A stretch of DNA of 64,000 nt, taken from Ziziphus jujuba. Taxonomy: Eukaryota; Streptophyta; Magnoliopsida; Rosales; Rhamnaceae. A program made the translations under genes and the position numbers. The stretch's first letter is position 1, and every line of letters starts with the position of its first letter. Positions 23,129-36,244 of the stretch are shown here, in pieces. Below the pieces are notes generated by a model. It saw nothing but the letters and a program-made list of their open reading frames with translations. It made no database searches and was not told where the DNA came from. The stretch spans positions 17,283,001-17,347,000 of the forward strand of contig NC_083386.1 in NCBI RefSeq assembly GCF_031755915.1, written 5' to 3'.

Positions 23129-26100
23129 ATGGGCTCGTCAGCAGTTGCAGCAGCAGCAGCGGCAGCACCGTCTGTGCTGTCATCCCTTCACCGCCTCTCA
23201 TCTTCACTCCACTCTTTCAGACTCCGTTCCCTCTCTCGCGTTTCTTGCTCTCTTTCTTCCCGTTCTTCCTCTTCCTCTTCCTCTTCCTCTTTACAGTTCA
23301 ATATCTCTTTTGCTCCCCCTAATCCAAAACCCAAACCCAAACCCACTGAATCCGACCCGCCAATCTCCCTCGCCGACCTCTCGGGTCCCAATGGCCAGCT
23401 CTTCATCCCCTGGATTGTCCGCGGCGACGATGGCAACCTCAAACTCCAGATGCATCCTCCTGCCCCTCTGCTTCATGCCATGGCCCACGCTGAAACCAAG
23501 AATAATAAGAAAAAGACCAAGAAGAAGAAGGAGAGCGTCGAGAAGCGCGAGCCCAAGTTTTCCAAGGCTTCCAGGAGGTTCTACAACGAGAATTTTAGAG
23601 ACTCCGAGCAGAGGCTTAGTAAGGTTCTCGCTGCTTCTGGAGGTAAATGTATTTTGTTTGATTAAGCTTTGCGAGGATTGTATGGTGGTTTGCTATGGCC
23701 CTTTAAAAGTTTGGTTTGGTGGGGGAGATTTTTGTTAGAAAAACAATCTTCGGAGGCTGTGTTGGTGTTTGTTTTTTTTTTTTTTTTTTTTTATTTTATT
23801 TTATTTTATTTTTATTTATGTTATTTTTTAAGCAAATGGAAATGCCATTTTTTTTTTTTTTTTTTTTTGAGAAAAAGAGAGAAAGTGAAATGTGATATGG
23901 AATTATTTTCTATTTGGGAAATGATAATTATGCAGTTTCAATTTAAAGCCTCTGGGTACGATTTAAACGATGTAAAACAGTTTGTTCGGAAGTATCCACG
24001 TTTTCAGTGACTACTTTTACATACAAATTCATTTGACCAAGTCGTAAATGGAATTAATCATTGCTAACTCAATGGTATATTCTTGTACTTTTGATATGAA
24101 CAAGATATATCGGTCTACTTTTGATATGGAGATGAAAATGATTTCTTGGGCCTTGTTTTGGGACTTGATGAAAATTTTCGACTTTTTTGTTTTAGTGGCA
24201 TCAAGAAGGAGCAGTGAAGAACTTATTTTCGAAGGCAGAGTGACTGTTAATGGTTCTGTTTGTAATATTCCTCAGGTCAGTTTGCTAGGTCATGCCACTG
24301 GTAGGATATTCTACTCCTGTTAGTGACAGATTGCTGATAGTACATCTTGTTGTACTGTTATATCAAGAGTACTAGTTTGACTACATTTGCTTCCCTTGCT
24401 TATGTGCAGACCCGTGTCGACCCATTAAGGGATATCATTTATGTCAATGGAAATCGGCTTCCCAAGAAATTGCCTCCTAAGGTTTATCTTGCTCTTAACA
24501 AGCCAAAAGGGTTCGTCACTGTTACCAAATACATATTGTTTCATATTGTCTTTCTATCTTTACTACTGATGCAGGACTGGAAACTGTTTCTGTGGTTCCG
24601 TAATTTAATGCAATTTTATTGTGGTAGGTACATTTGCTCATCTGGGGAGAAAAAGTCTGTGATGTGTCTAGTTGATGATTATTTAAGGAGTTGGGTATGT
24701 GATGTTTTGAACTTTGGTTCTACTGCTTTTTGTCTTCTTTCTTAGTTTGAAAATACAAAGTATTGACATGGTAAATTGTAAGGTATATTGGTATTTAATG
24801 ATATGCTATACATCATTGAATTATTCAGTTACTCAACTTTTTAAAATGTATTTCCAGGATAAAAGATATCCAGGGCAACCCAAACCACGACTATTTACTG
24901 TTGGCCGCCTTGATGTTGCCACAACTGGGTTAATCATAGTGACCAATGACGGTATGTATACTGCAAGCATGATGCATTTGTCCTTTTATATAGATTTCCA
25001 AGTATAATGCGTTCATCTAATTGTTTCAATACTACATGTTTTCAGGTGATTTTGCTCAAAAACTTTCACATCCTTCATCTAACTTGTCAAAGGAGTAAGG
25101 GTTCCCTTAATTCTTTATTATTACTGTTGGGAAATTACTATACTTAGCAGCCGTTATAGGTCTATTAGAAGTGAAAACATTTAGTTCATGTGAAAGCAAG
25201 CTTCATGTGATTTTCTAAGTAACATTTTCAAGTTGGTGGTCTGGAAATGTTGGGTTAGTTGTTTCTGCTAGTGGAGAATACTACCATATTTGAATAGCCA
25301 CTGCATTACAAATTTTGATACTAACGATAAAACTATTGCTTCACTCTTCTTTCTCACTACACTGTATTTCTGGTGATTAGAAAAGTGACATTTGTAAATA
25401 TATATTTTTGTTGCCTAATTCCTTTACACTTTGTAATTGTAGATATATTGCAACTGTAAAAGGTGTAGTTAATAAGAAGCACCTGATAGCCATCAGTGAG
25501 GGAACGGTCATTGAAGGTGTTCATTGTGTCCCAGATTCTGTAGAGTTGCTACCACCACAGCCAGATATGTCAAGACCTCGCCTGCGAATTGTGGTACTGA
25601 TTATGTATTCATGTCTTGTATAAATGTTTAGTACCAATGAAGTTGTGATAATTTATGGCACTTTACTTCTAACTTCATTCACTCCTGGTTTATGTAAACT
25701 TAACTCTGTTTTGAACTATAAGTCCTCATATAGAAATCAACCTTTGCATACTGGATTAATTTGTTAATGCTTCTCTGGTTTATGTGTTTATGCTCTCACA
25801 ATGAGCTCATCCTTCCACTCCCAATAGCTTCTTTGCCTATCGACCCTAAACTTGCATGCTTACTCACACACCTCAAAGAGTCTATTTAGTTAGATTGATA
25901 AAAGTGGGATGAAGGCTTATCGAAACCACCACCTTGAACACCTTGTGGTAGATATAGTAACCCAACTCATAAGCCAGGGAGTAATTTTCTACATTGTACC
26001 CCACATATGAATCCCCTTGAGGATAATAATGATATTGCTAGTAAGGTGAAATTGGGTGCCTTTAAGCTTGGTAGCCGCTTAGACCTTTTCATCAAGAAGG

Positions 26101-26610
26101 AGCTTGAGCAACTAATGATGATGTTCTTCAAGTTTTGCTTCTTGATGTAAGAGATGTCAGCCATTAAATTCACCAGAGTCGAGTTTCATAACCAGAGAGA
26201 ATGATGGAACATATGAATGGAATAATACTATTTATATGATTTAGATGATTGAGATTATTAGTTACTGAATTTCTTTAGGGTTTTCCTTGTTCTATCTCCT
26301 TCATCTACCCCTTTCTTCTAATTCTATGTATTTCTTCTATTTCTTGTTACTAACTTACCGTTATGTTTCTGGATCTGTTGAAAATTTATAGATTGCTGTT
26401 TTACCTTGGCGACAAGATAGTTATGATTTGTCAGCTGAATCATGTAATCTGCAATGCTTATGGTACAGTTTTCATTTTCTTGATCTGAATCTTGCAGGTT
26501 CATGAAGGGAGGAACCATGAAGTACGGGAACTTGTAAAAAATGCTGGACTTGAGGTCAGTTTTGATTTTCGAGGGGGAAAAAGAAAAAGCAATTTTTTGT
26601 TTGTTTGTTT

Positions 26611-26648
<38 letters not shown>

Positions 26649-27707
26649 CATTTGCAACATGGCGTTGATCTTATTTGTCTCAATATATTTAGCTTATTAA
26701 CTAATTTGCAAAGTGGACGAACATGAAATGGCCATATAGTCCTGTAATTATTTAGTGCAAAATAATGTGGGAATGCTTTTTGCTTTTTTCTTTGTTCTTT
26801 GTTCTTTTTATTTTTTTATTTTCCTATTATTTATACTTTGACTGATGGATATTTTATTCTTTTGTTATAATGGATTTATTAATTTGATCATGTCAAATCA
26901 CCCCCTTTTTTCATATCCAAAAATAATAATAATTGACCTCCCTTTTTATTTTATTTTATTTTCTATCTTCTCTTTTAATTATATATTTTTAGTCTTTATT
27001 GCATGTAACACAAAGCTGTTATGTCTAGAGTAGTTTGACAATTTTATACATGTATTATTGCGATGTTTTGACGAGTCATGCTTCATGTCAGATATATGGT
27101 TTTTTAGTTTTAGCTGCAATAAAGTTTAGAACTTGTTATTTAACTTGGTATAGACAATTCTGTTTTTCACATATGCATGTTCCTTACCTTATTATTATTA
27201 TTTTTTTGTTTCCTTTTCTGTTAATTAAAATCTAATTTCTGCTAATGTTAGCTTCTTCTGATTCTTGTATCAGATTCATTCATTAAAGCGCGTGAGGATA
27301 GGCGGTTTTCGACTTCCAACAGATCTTGGGTGATTGCTCTTGAAAATACTCTTCACATTATAAGTGCTTTTCATTTCAGTCTTTTAAATTTTTAATCATC
27401 ACTTGAGTTAGAATGATGTGTTCTTTAGATTGATTTTTAATATTGATTAACCATCATAGTTATTCTTACGTCCAGATGCATGCATATGCCACTCATTTGG
27501 TTCTTATTGCTGCTGCAATTTTGGACTGTCTGATGCTGTTTGAGCTTTGTATAATGAGGATGCAAGTGCACATTCTCATATAATTCACAGACAGTTAATT
27601 AAGGTAGTCCAATTTAGTGTTATGCTAATTATCTTGTTAATTTCAGGCTTGGGAAGCACATTTCACTAAAGCAAGGTGATTTATCGGCCTTGGGATGGAA
27701 GAGTTAG
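23129..27707 (+). CDS. SVR1: chloroplast-type 23S/16S rRNA pseudouridine synthase, RsuA/RluB family (SVR1-like)
   Basis: Ten exons: 23129-23642, 24196-24275, 24410-24510, 24628-24694, 24858-24951, 25046-25094, 25443-25593, 26498-26554, 27274-27329, 27647-27707. All introns are GT-AG and phases join, giving 1,230 nt and 409 residues. Residues 1-60 are rich in Ser, Arg and Ala, like a plastid transit peptide. A Pro/Lys-rich stretch and a basic KKKTKKKK segment follow. An S4 RNA-binding domain spans about 162-220. The family motifs are LNKPKG (227-232), the catalytic GRLDVATTGL with Asp273, and EGRNHEVREL (355-364). The enzyme isomerises uridine to pseudouridine in rRNA. Arabidopsis SVR1 acts in chloroplast rRNA maturation and translation. 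Family is near certain; the specific SVR1 orthology is inferred from domain layout and the plastid-like N-terminus. Confidence 0.9.
25780..26215. other. unrelated less AT-rich segment inside intron 7 of the pseudouridine synthase gene
   Basis: The intron (25594-26497) holds a block of mixed composition. On the minus strand it starts near 26160 with ATGGCTGACATCTCTTAC, shortly after a sequence reminiscent of a tRNA-Met primer site. It could be the worn 5' end of a copia-type element. I cannot confirm this. Confidence 0.25.
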
Positions 27708-28100
27708 GAAAGTTAATGCTGACTGTTGTTCAGCTCCCTTCATCTTCCTGCACTGTTCATTCAGACAAACTGCAGCTTCAAGGTGCTGTCAGGAATTCAA
27801 CTCTGTCTTTTGTGCGGAAGTTTCTGAATGGGATCCCCTACCATACCGTGGGAACAATATTGGATCTCTATTATAGTTACATTCAGTATCTCAGTTGTGT
27901 TCATTGCAGACAAGAGTAAAATGTAAAACCTGATTGTAGAAATTGCTTCGAGCAGGTTCATTTATATGTATAGGTTTCAAGTGATTGACAAATTGCATGC
28001 CACTGAAATGGCAATATTGCAGAAGTTTTATATCATCTATTGGAGATGATGAGTTGTAAAATTTTGATCTTGAATGAATGTTGAATCACAATTTTGACAG
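27708..28100 (+). other. 3' untranslated region of the pseudouridine synthase gene (estimated)
   Basis: Mixed-composition sequence follows the TAG at 27705-27707. AATGAATG-type signals near 28073-28083 could direct polyadenylation. The end is an estimate. Confidence 0.4.
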
Positions 28101-29247
28101 TAAAATACCTGGGTTTTCTGGTATATGTTAGGGTCTGAGGATATGAAATCTAATTTTGCCAATGATTTTAACGCAGGAAATGCATGAAGGCTGAAGCTAT
28201 CGCTTTGGTATTGTGGAATCAATTCTCAATTTGGTGGTGTTGTAGGTTTAAAAAGAATTACAGTTTATGTAGAAAGTCAGCTGCTATATAAAGCAGTTGA
28301 TTTAAAATTTCATATGCTTTATTTGCCTTTTAACTAAGTGCGCTTTCAGGTAGGATCAAGTGCTGTCATAAACCCTACTGCTGATTGTTAGCCATTGTAT
28401 TTTCCAGTGAAAAATGTGCCAGGAATATAGTCCTGAATGTATAGTGGAGACTAGAAAATTTCACGCAATTCACATGTTTTCATTGGTCATATAATTTAAT
28501 CGATCATTCTCCTTTCATGCAATTGATCTTGTCATATGCATTAAAATCAAGCACTTTCTGTTTTGTTATTTTGTTATTTTGTTTTATTTATTTATTTTAA
28601 TTTATATATATATATATATATATATCATCATATGATCTTGGGTGGGGTTCAAACTCAGATTTTCTACTTGTCAAACAGTGGGCTTTGCCACTGTGCTTGT
28701 CCCTTTGGATTCTTTGTTTGTTTTTTTTTTTTTTTTTTTATTTATTTTTTTTTTTTTCTTTTTTGGTTGGGCTGGTGGACAACTTTAGCAGGTTGATTTA
28801 GGAACGAAATGAAGTATCATTGCTGATAGTGTATTATTGGATGATCTGCCAATTCAGCAAGCTGCTAATTGAGTTGTTCTCTGAGTAAAATAAATCCATA
28901 AAATTATATATTTGAAACTAAGGAAATACAACTTATGAGTTTTGACATCTCACAAAATAAGAAAGCATGTATATACATTCTGATAGAATGTTAATCATAC
29001 TTGGATATATGTTTCAAATAAGATGGGTCATCAAGATCTTTTTGTAAATAAATTTAACAAATATTTTAATAATAACTCTTATTACTCTTTTAGTTACAAT
29101 TTAGAAAAATAGTGTCCTTCAATAATTCAAGTATTCTTGATTTTCTAATTCAAAACATTTCCTATGTCCACAGAGAGGAATGGGCTTTAATTAATTATAG
29201 AAAAGTAAGTAAGTCGACAAATCTCCTTTTTTTTTTTTTTTGAATGT
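28101..29247. other. intergenic DNA with simple repeats
   Basis: No gene seen. It contains (AT)n at about 28603-28625 and long T runs at 28719-28760. GGTTCAAACTC near 28647 resembles a Pol III B box, but no A box or tRNA fold was found. Confidence 0.5.
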
Positions 29248-29532
29248 TATCATCAAATGTCTTTAAACTATACTGCTAGTGACATTTAGGTCCTCAAACT
29301 ATTTTTTTTTTTTTAACAAATTAATCCCTGAATTTGTTAATTTGTTTCACCGTTAGGCCTTAACTAGTTTTCTATTCAAAATTCTGTTGTCAATGAGGGA
29401 CCAAAATTAAACGTTTATATAATTTAAAGATCACATGGGCAATAAACACTAAAGAATAACTAAATAATACTTTTTAATATATTTTTAAATAAAATAAATA
29501 TTGTTTTTATTAATAATCATTTAAAGATCTTT

Positions 29533-29566
<34 letters not shown>

Positions 29567-30251
29567 GAAAATGATGAAAGTAAAATTGGGAAAATACTTT
29601 ATCCTTTGGAATATTTTTTTAAAAAGATAAAAATTTTAAAATATATATAAATTATTTATTAATAATTTTAGTTTTTTAAAATATATATAAATTATTTATT
29701 AATAATTTTAGTTTTAAAATTAAATGTCATTTAGCAACGTTTCATTTACATCCTTCATTTATTTATTATGAAATAAAGAATTTTTAATTTATGGGAATGA
29801 TTTATGAACATTTTTAAATTTTTATATTGGTTTTTTTATTTTATATTCCCTTGATAAATTTCAAACATTTAATACTCCATTCAATTTTTAGATATAGTTT
29901 ATTATACCCCAATTTATCCCCCAAAAAAAAAAAAAAGATATGGCTTTGTATAAAAGGTTTAACTTTTAGATTTTAAAATGATTATTGATAAAAATATTTA
30001 TTTTATTGAAAAATATATTAAAAATATTATTTAATTTTTTTTTAATGTTTATTGCACATGTGGTCCTTAAACTATATAAAAATTTCATTTTAATTTCTTA
30101 TGATAACAGAATTTTGGATAGAAAATTAGTTAATGATTAATGGTAAAACAAATAAGTAAGTTTAGAAACCAATTTGTAAAAAATAAAAATAAAAAATAGT
30201 TTGATGATTTAATTGTTACTAGCAGTATAATTTAGGGACCTTTGGTAATAA
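29248..30251. mobile_element. foldback / long-TIR MITE-like element (about 1.0 kb)
   Basis: The first about 210 bp (29248-29460) and the last about 210 bp (30040-30251) are inverted copies. The left copy contains TTTAAACTATACTGCTAGTG, AATTCTGTTGTCAATGAGGG and CACATGGGCAATAAACA. The right copy, read inverted, contains CTAAATTATACTGCTAGTA, AATTCTGTTATCATAAG and CACATGTGCAATAAACA. The interior is AT-rich and non-coding, with a 40-bp tandem duplication. The class (MULE-like or other) is not decided because no target duplication was found. Confidence 0.75.
29634..29713. repeat. 40-bp tandem duplication inside the foldback element
   Basis: TTTTAAAATATATATAAATT and the following bases occur twice, head to tail, starting at 29634 and 29674. 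Confidence 0.85.
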
Positions 30252-31844
30252 TTTATTTATTTAGTTATTTTTATTATTATTTTTTTAATCCTCGATGTGG
30301 GACAAAACAACTTATTTTTACATATAGTTGTCAAATTAAGTTGGTTTTCTCTCCAACTCATGTGCAATAAGTGTTACTTTTCCATCTTCAATCTTCCTAA
30401 TTACTTAATCTGGAAATATTGCCACAAACAATTACTAAAGAAAGATTTTTTTTTTTTATTTTACTTTTTTTTTTTTTTTTGGCGATGAAAAGTAATTAAG
30501 TGAAAATTCTAAAATCAGGAGTTAGAGAGTTTAAAATCATTCTACAAGACAATAAACAAAATTATGACCGCTTAATAGACCACTTTAATTTTATTTTATT
30601 TTTTTGAAATGATACTGATTCTTAACGAAAATACATCTAATAGATTTGAAGTTAACAAGGTAGCACACACGCCCCTTTATTATATCTATAATAGATTTAT
30701 CTTTTAGAATTATATATATTCCTCATTAAAAACGTATAAATTTTTAGCTAGTTTGTTATATTAATTTTAGTAATATGTTACATATCACATATGGACATAT
30801 TCCAAGTTATATATTTATCATTATTTAATTGAAATAGTATAAGGGTGTATTGAAAAAGATATTCTTGTTTGTTTTTTGACTTCCTAATTTTAATATAACT
30901 TAAATAAGAACCAAACTTAAATAATGAAATTACTCAATAGCCTTGTAAGTGAATCAACGTAGATGACAAATATTATAAATACCAAAATATCATGAAATCA
31001 TTATGAATAAACATACAAGGAAAATAAATAAATGAAAAACAAGAATATTCAGTTCTGAAATAAATTAAGAAAAAAAGATACAACTAATATAGACCCAAAC
31101 AAATAACAATCCATTAAATACAGAAAAACAAATAAATTATATAATCACAAATGACAATTACTAAATTATTTAAAGGCATAAAAAAAAACTAAAATATCTT
31201 CAAATAAATATCAATATTAACGTAATATGGATGGAAAAATATTTGAAAGTTATATAAAAAAGAGAATTATCATATAATTACTAATGAGAAATAAATAATA
31301 TATGACTAGCCAGAAATTAAGAATTTATTATTATTATTATATATATATATATAGAATAATTATTCAGTTAGGATATATTGATTTTATAAAATTAGAATAC
31401 AATGTAAAAAAGTAAGATTAAAATGAAAATAACTGTTTTATCCTGATTGATTTGCATGTATCCGACTTTATAAATTTAAAATATCTTGACTAGATCAAAA
31501 CTGTACGACTCATCACAAATTAGAATATATTACTCTTAATTATTTTTTTTTCAAATTGTAAGTTTATTTATAAATATATAGGCTGATGCAATTTAAGGAT
31601 CATATTTTAATCATTGTTTTAGATTTGGTGGATTTTTAATACATCTATTTTGAAATTTCTAAAATAAATTTTTACCCTTTAAAATATCCATTGGTTTTCT
31701 TTAACTAATTATTTATTTATAAGTTTTAAAAAGGGTTTTTTTTAGTTTTTAATTCCAGTTCTATATTTTTAATCAATAAATGCAAATCTTTGTGGAAACG
31801 AAATCCTTATTGACAAGACCATCACTTTGAGGAGAGAGGGTTTT
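30252..31844. other. AT-rich intergenic DNA
   Basis: No gene or element could be bounded. A CTCGATGTGGGAC phrase near 30291 is of a kind common in plant repeats. Homopolymer T runs occur near 30450-30480 and (AT)n near 31339-31355. Confidence 0.5.
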
Positions 31845-31878
<34 letters not shown>

Positions 31879-31879
31879 A
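31845..31879. repeat. (GA)n microsatellite abutting the chromovirus 5' LTR
   Basis: About 35 bp of GA with one interruption, ending directly at the TG of the LTR at 31880. A second GA tract lies at 41502-41528, beyond the element's 3' end. Confidence 0.9.
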
Positions 31880-34376
31880 TGTGTATGACTCATCACAACA
31901 TTATAAATTAGGTCTTTAAATTTTAATAATTTTGACTGGATTGACTAGTTAAATTGTGAATAGATCTTAAGTTTGACTTTTATCGATCAAGAATTTTGAT
32001 TTCACCTATACACCATAGCATAGAGCTCGTCAATACAAGTTTGTAGGCTACAGTATGTCTAATCCTAAGTTACGGTTAGAAAGTCATAGTTTTTAAAACC
32101 TTTTAATTATCAATGTTTATCTATTCTAAATCAATCCTAGTTTTTTATTTTTAGTGGACCCTAGAACTATATATATTTATGGGGATGCATGCCATCATTA
32201 AACAAATAAAAAATATCTATTTTGTCCCCAAAACTCCTGAAACCTCGTGTGAAACACACCAGACCTACAACCCAATAGGATCTCATGACCCGTTTCGACT
32301 ATTAACTAGATCAATGTTAGTTTCATCATTTTTCCACCACCATTCGTCTACAAGAAAGGCCACTCGTTGGTGACCAAAACCCTGAAGTCTCAATCGTAAC
32401 TACCGCCAAATGTGATCGAGCCAGAGAAGGCAATGATGGTGCTCCGATCGCATTGTCTGAGTTTGGCCATTTTTCGGCCACTTTAACCCACTCATACCCT
32501 TATTCCCCCTATTTTGGATTCTCTAAACTCAATTTCGACCTCCATTTTCCGATATTCTCCACGGCTTGTAGGATCCTATGATAGCAAGTTTAGTCTAAAC
32601 TTTGGGAATGTTTTTGGCCTCTGGCGAGGCTTTTGGACCAAGATAAGTACCCCATTGCATTCATTGTCTCATGAGCTTTCTATCAATATAAAGTTTATAA
32701 ATTTTGGATGTAGTTTGACAATTTTTTTCATTTTTGGGCCAATTAGTTTTACACTGGATAAAATTGGATTGAATTTGGACACAATTGGACAAATTGGACA
32801 AAATTAAAGTTGTATTAGTAATTAGGTGTTAATGGATCCAATGGAATGTTCAATTTCATTAAATTGGCCTTCGAATGAAAAACTCTAATTTTGGATATCG
32901 GATATTTAGGGCTCGCATTATAATTTGAGGTTCAATTTTAGAAATTTTAGAGTTATTAATGTTATTTAGGGACATTGGTATGCATCTAATGTCTTTGATT
33001 TAATTTTTGGAGTTGAAGAAATTTTTTTTTACTATGTGAGGAACCAGAACTGATATCAAAGGTGATCCAATGGAGGAGCTGTGATCTTGAGTGAACCTTA
33101 TTTTCTAAAATGGTTTTGGAAATTATATGTTTAATTTTATATGACGTATAAATTATCTTATCATTATTAATGTTTCTGGAATTATTTAAATTATATGCTT
33201 CATTACTTGCTATGCAAGAATTATTTGATTTATCATATTATGGTATATTAACAGGATTGGTTTGACATAAATAAATTTCAGTATATGGCTATATATATAT
33301 ATATATATATATATGTTTATGATGACATTTTTTAGAATATTTTGATATGATGATTATGGATATTATTTGAAAATTTTTATAACTATATTGGATTATGAGA
33401 TGGATAATAGATTGTGGATTATCGTACTATACTATATTATGGATATGGATTTGTTAGATTATGATTATGCACACTTATTGGACCATCCCCTACTTGAACA
33501 TGTGATTCTTGAGGTAGAAGAGAAATTCCAGTCTGCAACACCTATGGGACACCAAGGATCGCTTTAATAATTTCCCCCTTTTCATGTAGTCAACAACATA
33601 TTAAGACACTATGATAATTAGTATGGTATATAGTGATATTGTTCGTACGCTAAAGATACAATATATGTTTTTATGTATATTTGATTACCAATATTTATAA
33701 ATTATGATTCATAAAAGTATTAATTATTTATGAAGTGATAGATATTATCTAGTTTTAATTTCCTTATTCAATGGTTTACAAAATTATTCTACTTAGGGGA
33801 TAATCATGGGTTTTGTTAAAACAAAAAAACTTTCAAAGAGAGAAAATGAGGTTTTGTGAGAAAAGAATTTTAAAGAATATTATTTATTTTCATAATATCG
33901 TACTTGTTCACTACTAAGCTTATCTCATAGTTTTGTATTTTAACATGTTCATGGGTGGTGCATACTATATCTAGGCCCTGCTTTATCATCACCTTTATAT
34001 ATTTCATCCTTATCGCATCTTCATCTTGTCGCATTTTTGCTACTACTATGTTGTCTCTTTTCTGCTTTTGTATGAGACTACCATTTATTTTGTTTTATTT
34101 GTCTTTGAACTCATTTGCTCCCTTTAGTACGCTCTAGTGGATTGGTTTAATATATATATTTATTTCTATTTTTCTTTCTCTTTAGATGAAACCTTGATAT
34201 GTATGACTTTGATTATAGAATTTCTATTAAAATCGTTTATGTTTCTCTATTATGCTATTAAGTTATATCCAATTTATGGGGAGGTCCCACTGAATTCTTA
34301 CTATCATTTCAGTGGTGTTTCCCTAGATGTGACCTTCTTGGATGTCCAAAAAAAGATCTCAGGAACGGTCCTGTCA
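31880..34376 (+). repeat. 5' LTR of the first chromovirus
   Basis: About 2.5 kb, starting TGTGTATGACTCATC and ending CGGTCCTGTCA. It matches 39035-41278 block by block (for example GCATGCCATCATTAA at 32187 and 39338), up to about 34034. An (AT)n tract at 33292-33314 is shared with the 3' copy. Several 60-97 codon frames inside it are chance. Confidence 0.82.
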
Positions 34377-34378
34377 AC

Positions 34379-34391
34379 TTAGGATCAGAGT
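34379..34391 (+). promoter_or_regulatory. tRNA-Met-type primer binding site, decayed
   Basis: TTAGGATCAGAGT stands two bases after the LTR end and resembles the common TTGGTATCAGAGC. The related element at 58316 keeps TTGGTACCAAAGC. Confidence 0.6.
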
Positions 34392-34564
34392 ATTAGGTTT
34401 TCTTAAATTCTATGGACCCGCACTATTATGTGCATCGTAGCCTTCGACATTGTTTCTACTTCGTAAACATTGTCTCATTCTTTTATTTGACCGAGTTATA
34501 TATTATATTGAGTTGAATTTATCTTTCATATCAAGATTTGAAAATGTATTCCAAACATAATAGA

Positions 34565-35400
34565 CCCAGACGTTAGCAAGAGCCAGTAAATGATATGGGT
34601 GAGGTTACCTATGGGTTAAGCATATAGACCAATTAACTGAGGCTATGGCAAAGGGTATGCATACTAATCCTTTGGGCTCCATAGTGAAACAAGCTAGAAA
34701 GATGGGTATAGTGACATTTAAGGTACCATTAATCCATTAGTAGTATTGGCTTGGCTAGCTACAGTTGAGAAGATTTTAAAGGAGGGCATGCAATGAGGAT
34801 AAAGGATTGCGAGTTTCCTTTTAGAGAGTGATACTTGCATTTGGTGGGTTGATGAGCTAGCAGTACGAGATCACACTTGGGAGAAGTTCAAAAAGGCTTT
34901 TGATGCTGAATTCTGTCTTCTAGCTTGTAGAGAGCCCAAGAGATTGGAATTTAAGAGATTGACTTAAGGGACCACGTCGGTTGCGAAGTATGAGAAGAAG
35001 TTTAGAGAGCTATCACAGTTTGGTATTTTCATGATTCTTGATGATATCATGAAGAAAAATTGTTATTGAATGGATTGAGTGAGCACATTACTATATGTGT
35101 CTCAAGAGCTCACCATCCTACCCATTAGACTCTAGGGGAGGTAGCTTTACAGGTTGAAGCACAAATGAGACGCGTAGACCTTAATGAAGACTTTTTAAGG
35201 GTATATCTTCTAGCCTTCCTAGTCAAAGGTCATCTAAGATAGGCAATTTCAGTTATGGGGCATCTAGCAGTGATGGTTTTAGAGGAGGTAAACACAGTGG
35301 ATTTTATAGGGGTACTCATAATCATAGTACCAATCAGCGGTCAGTTGGCAATGGTAGTGGATTTTGCCATATTTAGGCAATACAATTGTTATTATGGAAA
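34565..35400 (+). pseudogene. chromovirus gag
   Basis: The retrotransposon gag core is readable across frames: SFLLESDTCIWWVDELAVRD, WEKFKKAFDAEFC, EPKRLEFKRLT, TTSVAKYEKKFRELSQF. Stops interrupt it repeatedly (34795 and 34965 regions). A Gly/Ser/Arg-rich tail follows near 35230-35360, then a damaged zinc-knuckle region. Gag would form the particle. It directly follows the primer site in the usual position. Confidence 0.75.
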
Positions 35401-35779
35401 CTGATTTAGTGGGCCACCCTGTACACATTGTAACGTTTGTAGTAGATTTCATAGAGGGGTGTGCCAGAGTGGTAAGGGTGTTTCTACTATGGATGGTGTG
35501 GTTATTTTAAGAGGGAGTATCCTCTTCAGTTTGGAGGTGGTACGAGAGCTTTTAGGCCCAGTTATACATATCAACAAACTAGATCTAATTAGTAGACTAG
35601 GTCCTATTAACAGATCGGTTCACAGTTGTACGCTAGTAGTGCTGGCAGGCAGGGTGCTTAGGCGAGCTAGGTTGATGTTGATTCTTCTGGTAGTAGGGCA
35701 TTAATAGCACCTAGAGGTTCAGTTAGCAGAATTGACCATCGGTCAAAAATAGAGTCCTTTCAATGATGTCTGGTTATAG

Positions 35780-36150
35780 GTAAATATCGATTCTTGGGGT
35801 TGACTCTCGTATTCTTATTGATCTTGAAGCTACACATCCCTTTGTATCTTGTAATCTAATAGCACAGGTGGAGAGAGATCCAATTCCTTTAGATTTGACC
35901 ATAGAGGATTTCACACTTACATAATACTCATTATAGCTGACTCAGGTGTGGAAGGGATGTATGATCACCATTAATGACCAGAAGATGGAGGCATATTTGA
36001 TTCTATTAGAGCTTCAAGAGTTAAACATTATTTTAAAGATGGATTGACTTGCTTCCAATCATGCTTTTATGGATTATTTCAGTAAGATGGTCATCTTTAA
36101 GCGACAAGGGTTACTTAAGGTTGCATTTCATGGAGAAATCAGAATTCTTC
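35780..36150 (+). pseudogene. chromovirus aspartic protease
   Basis: ILIDLEATHPFVSCNLIAQV corresponds to the active-site region, with D-L-E-A-T-H replacing the family's D-S/P-G-A/S-T-H, so the loop glycine is missing. Downstream, YLILLELQELNIILKMD and HAFMDYFSKMVIF match the protease C-terminal half, with stops in between. Confidence 0.7.
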
Positions 36151-36244
36151 TTTAGGCTTGATTTCTGTTACTGCTGCAAATCGTCTGGTTTGAAAATAAT
36201 GTAAAGAATTTTTGGCACACACCATAGATACTTAAGCCAGTATA

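Noticed and set aside
23145..23738. 197-codon frame overlapping the first exon of the pseudouridine synthase gene
   Set aside because: It is a shifted-frame shadow of exon 1. The correct frame continues through all family motifs.
28640..28720. possible tRNA-derived SINE (B-box-like GGTTCAAACTC)
   Set aside because: No A box, no tRNA fold and no flanking duplication were found.
33955..34382. 60- and 81-codon frames in the chromovirus 5' LTR
   Set aside because: Not conserved in the 3' LTR; chance frames.
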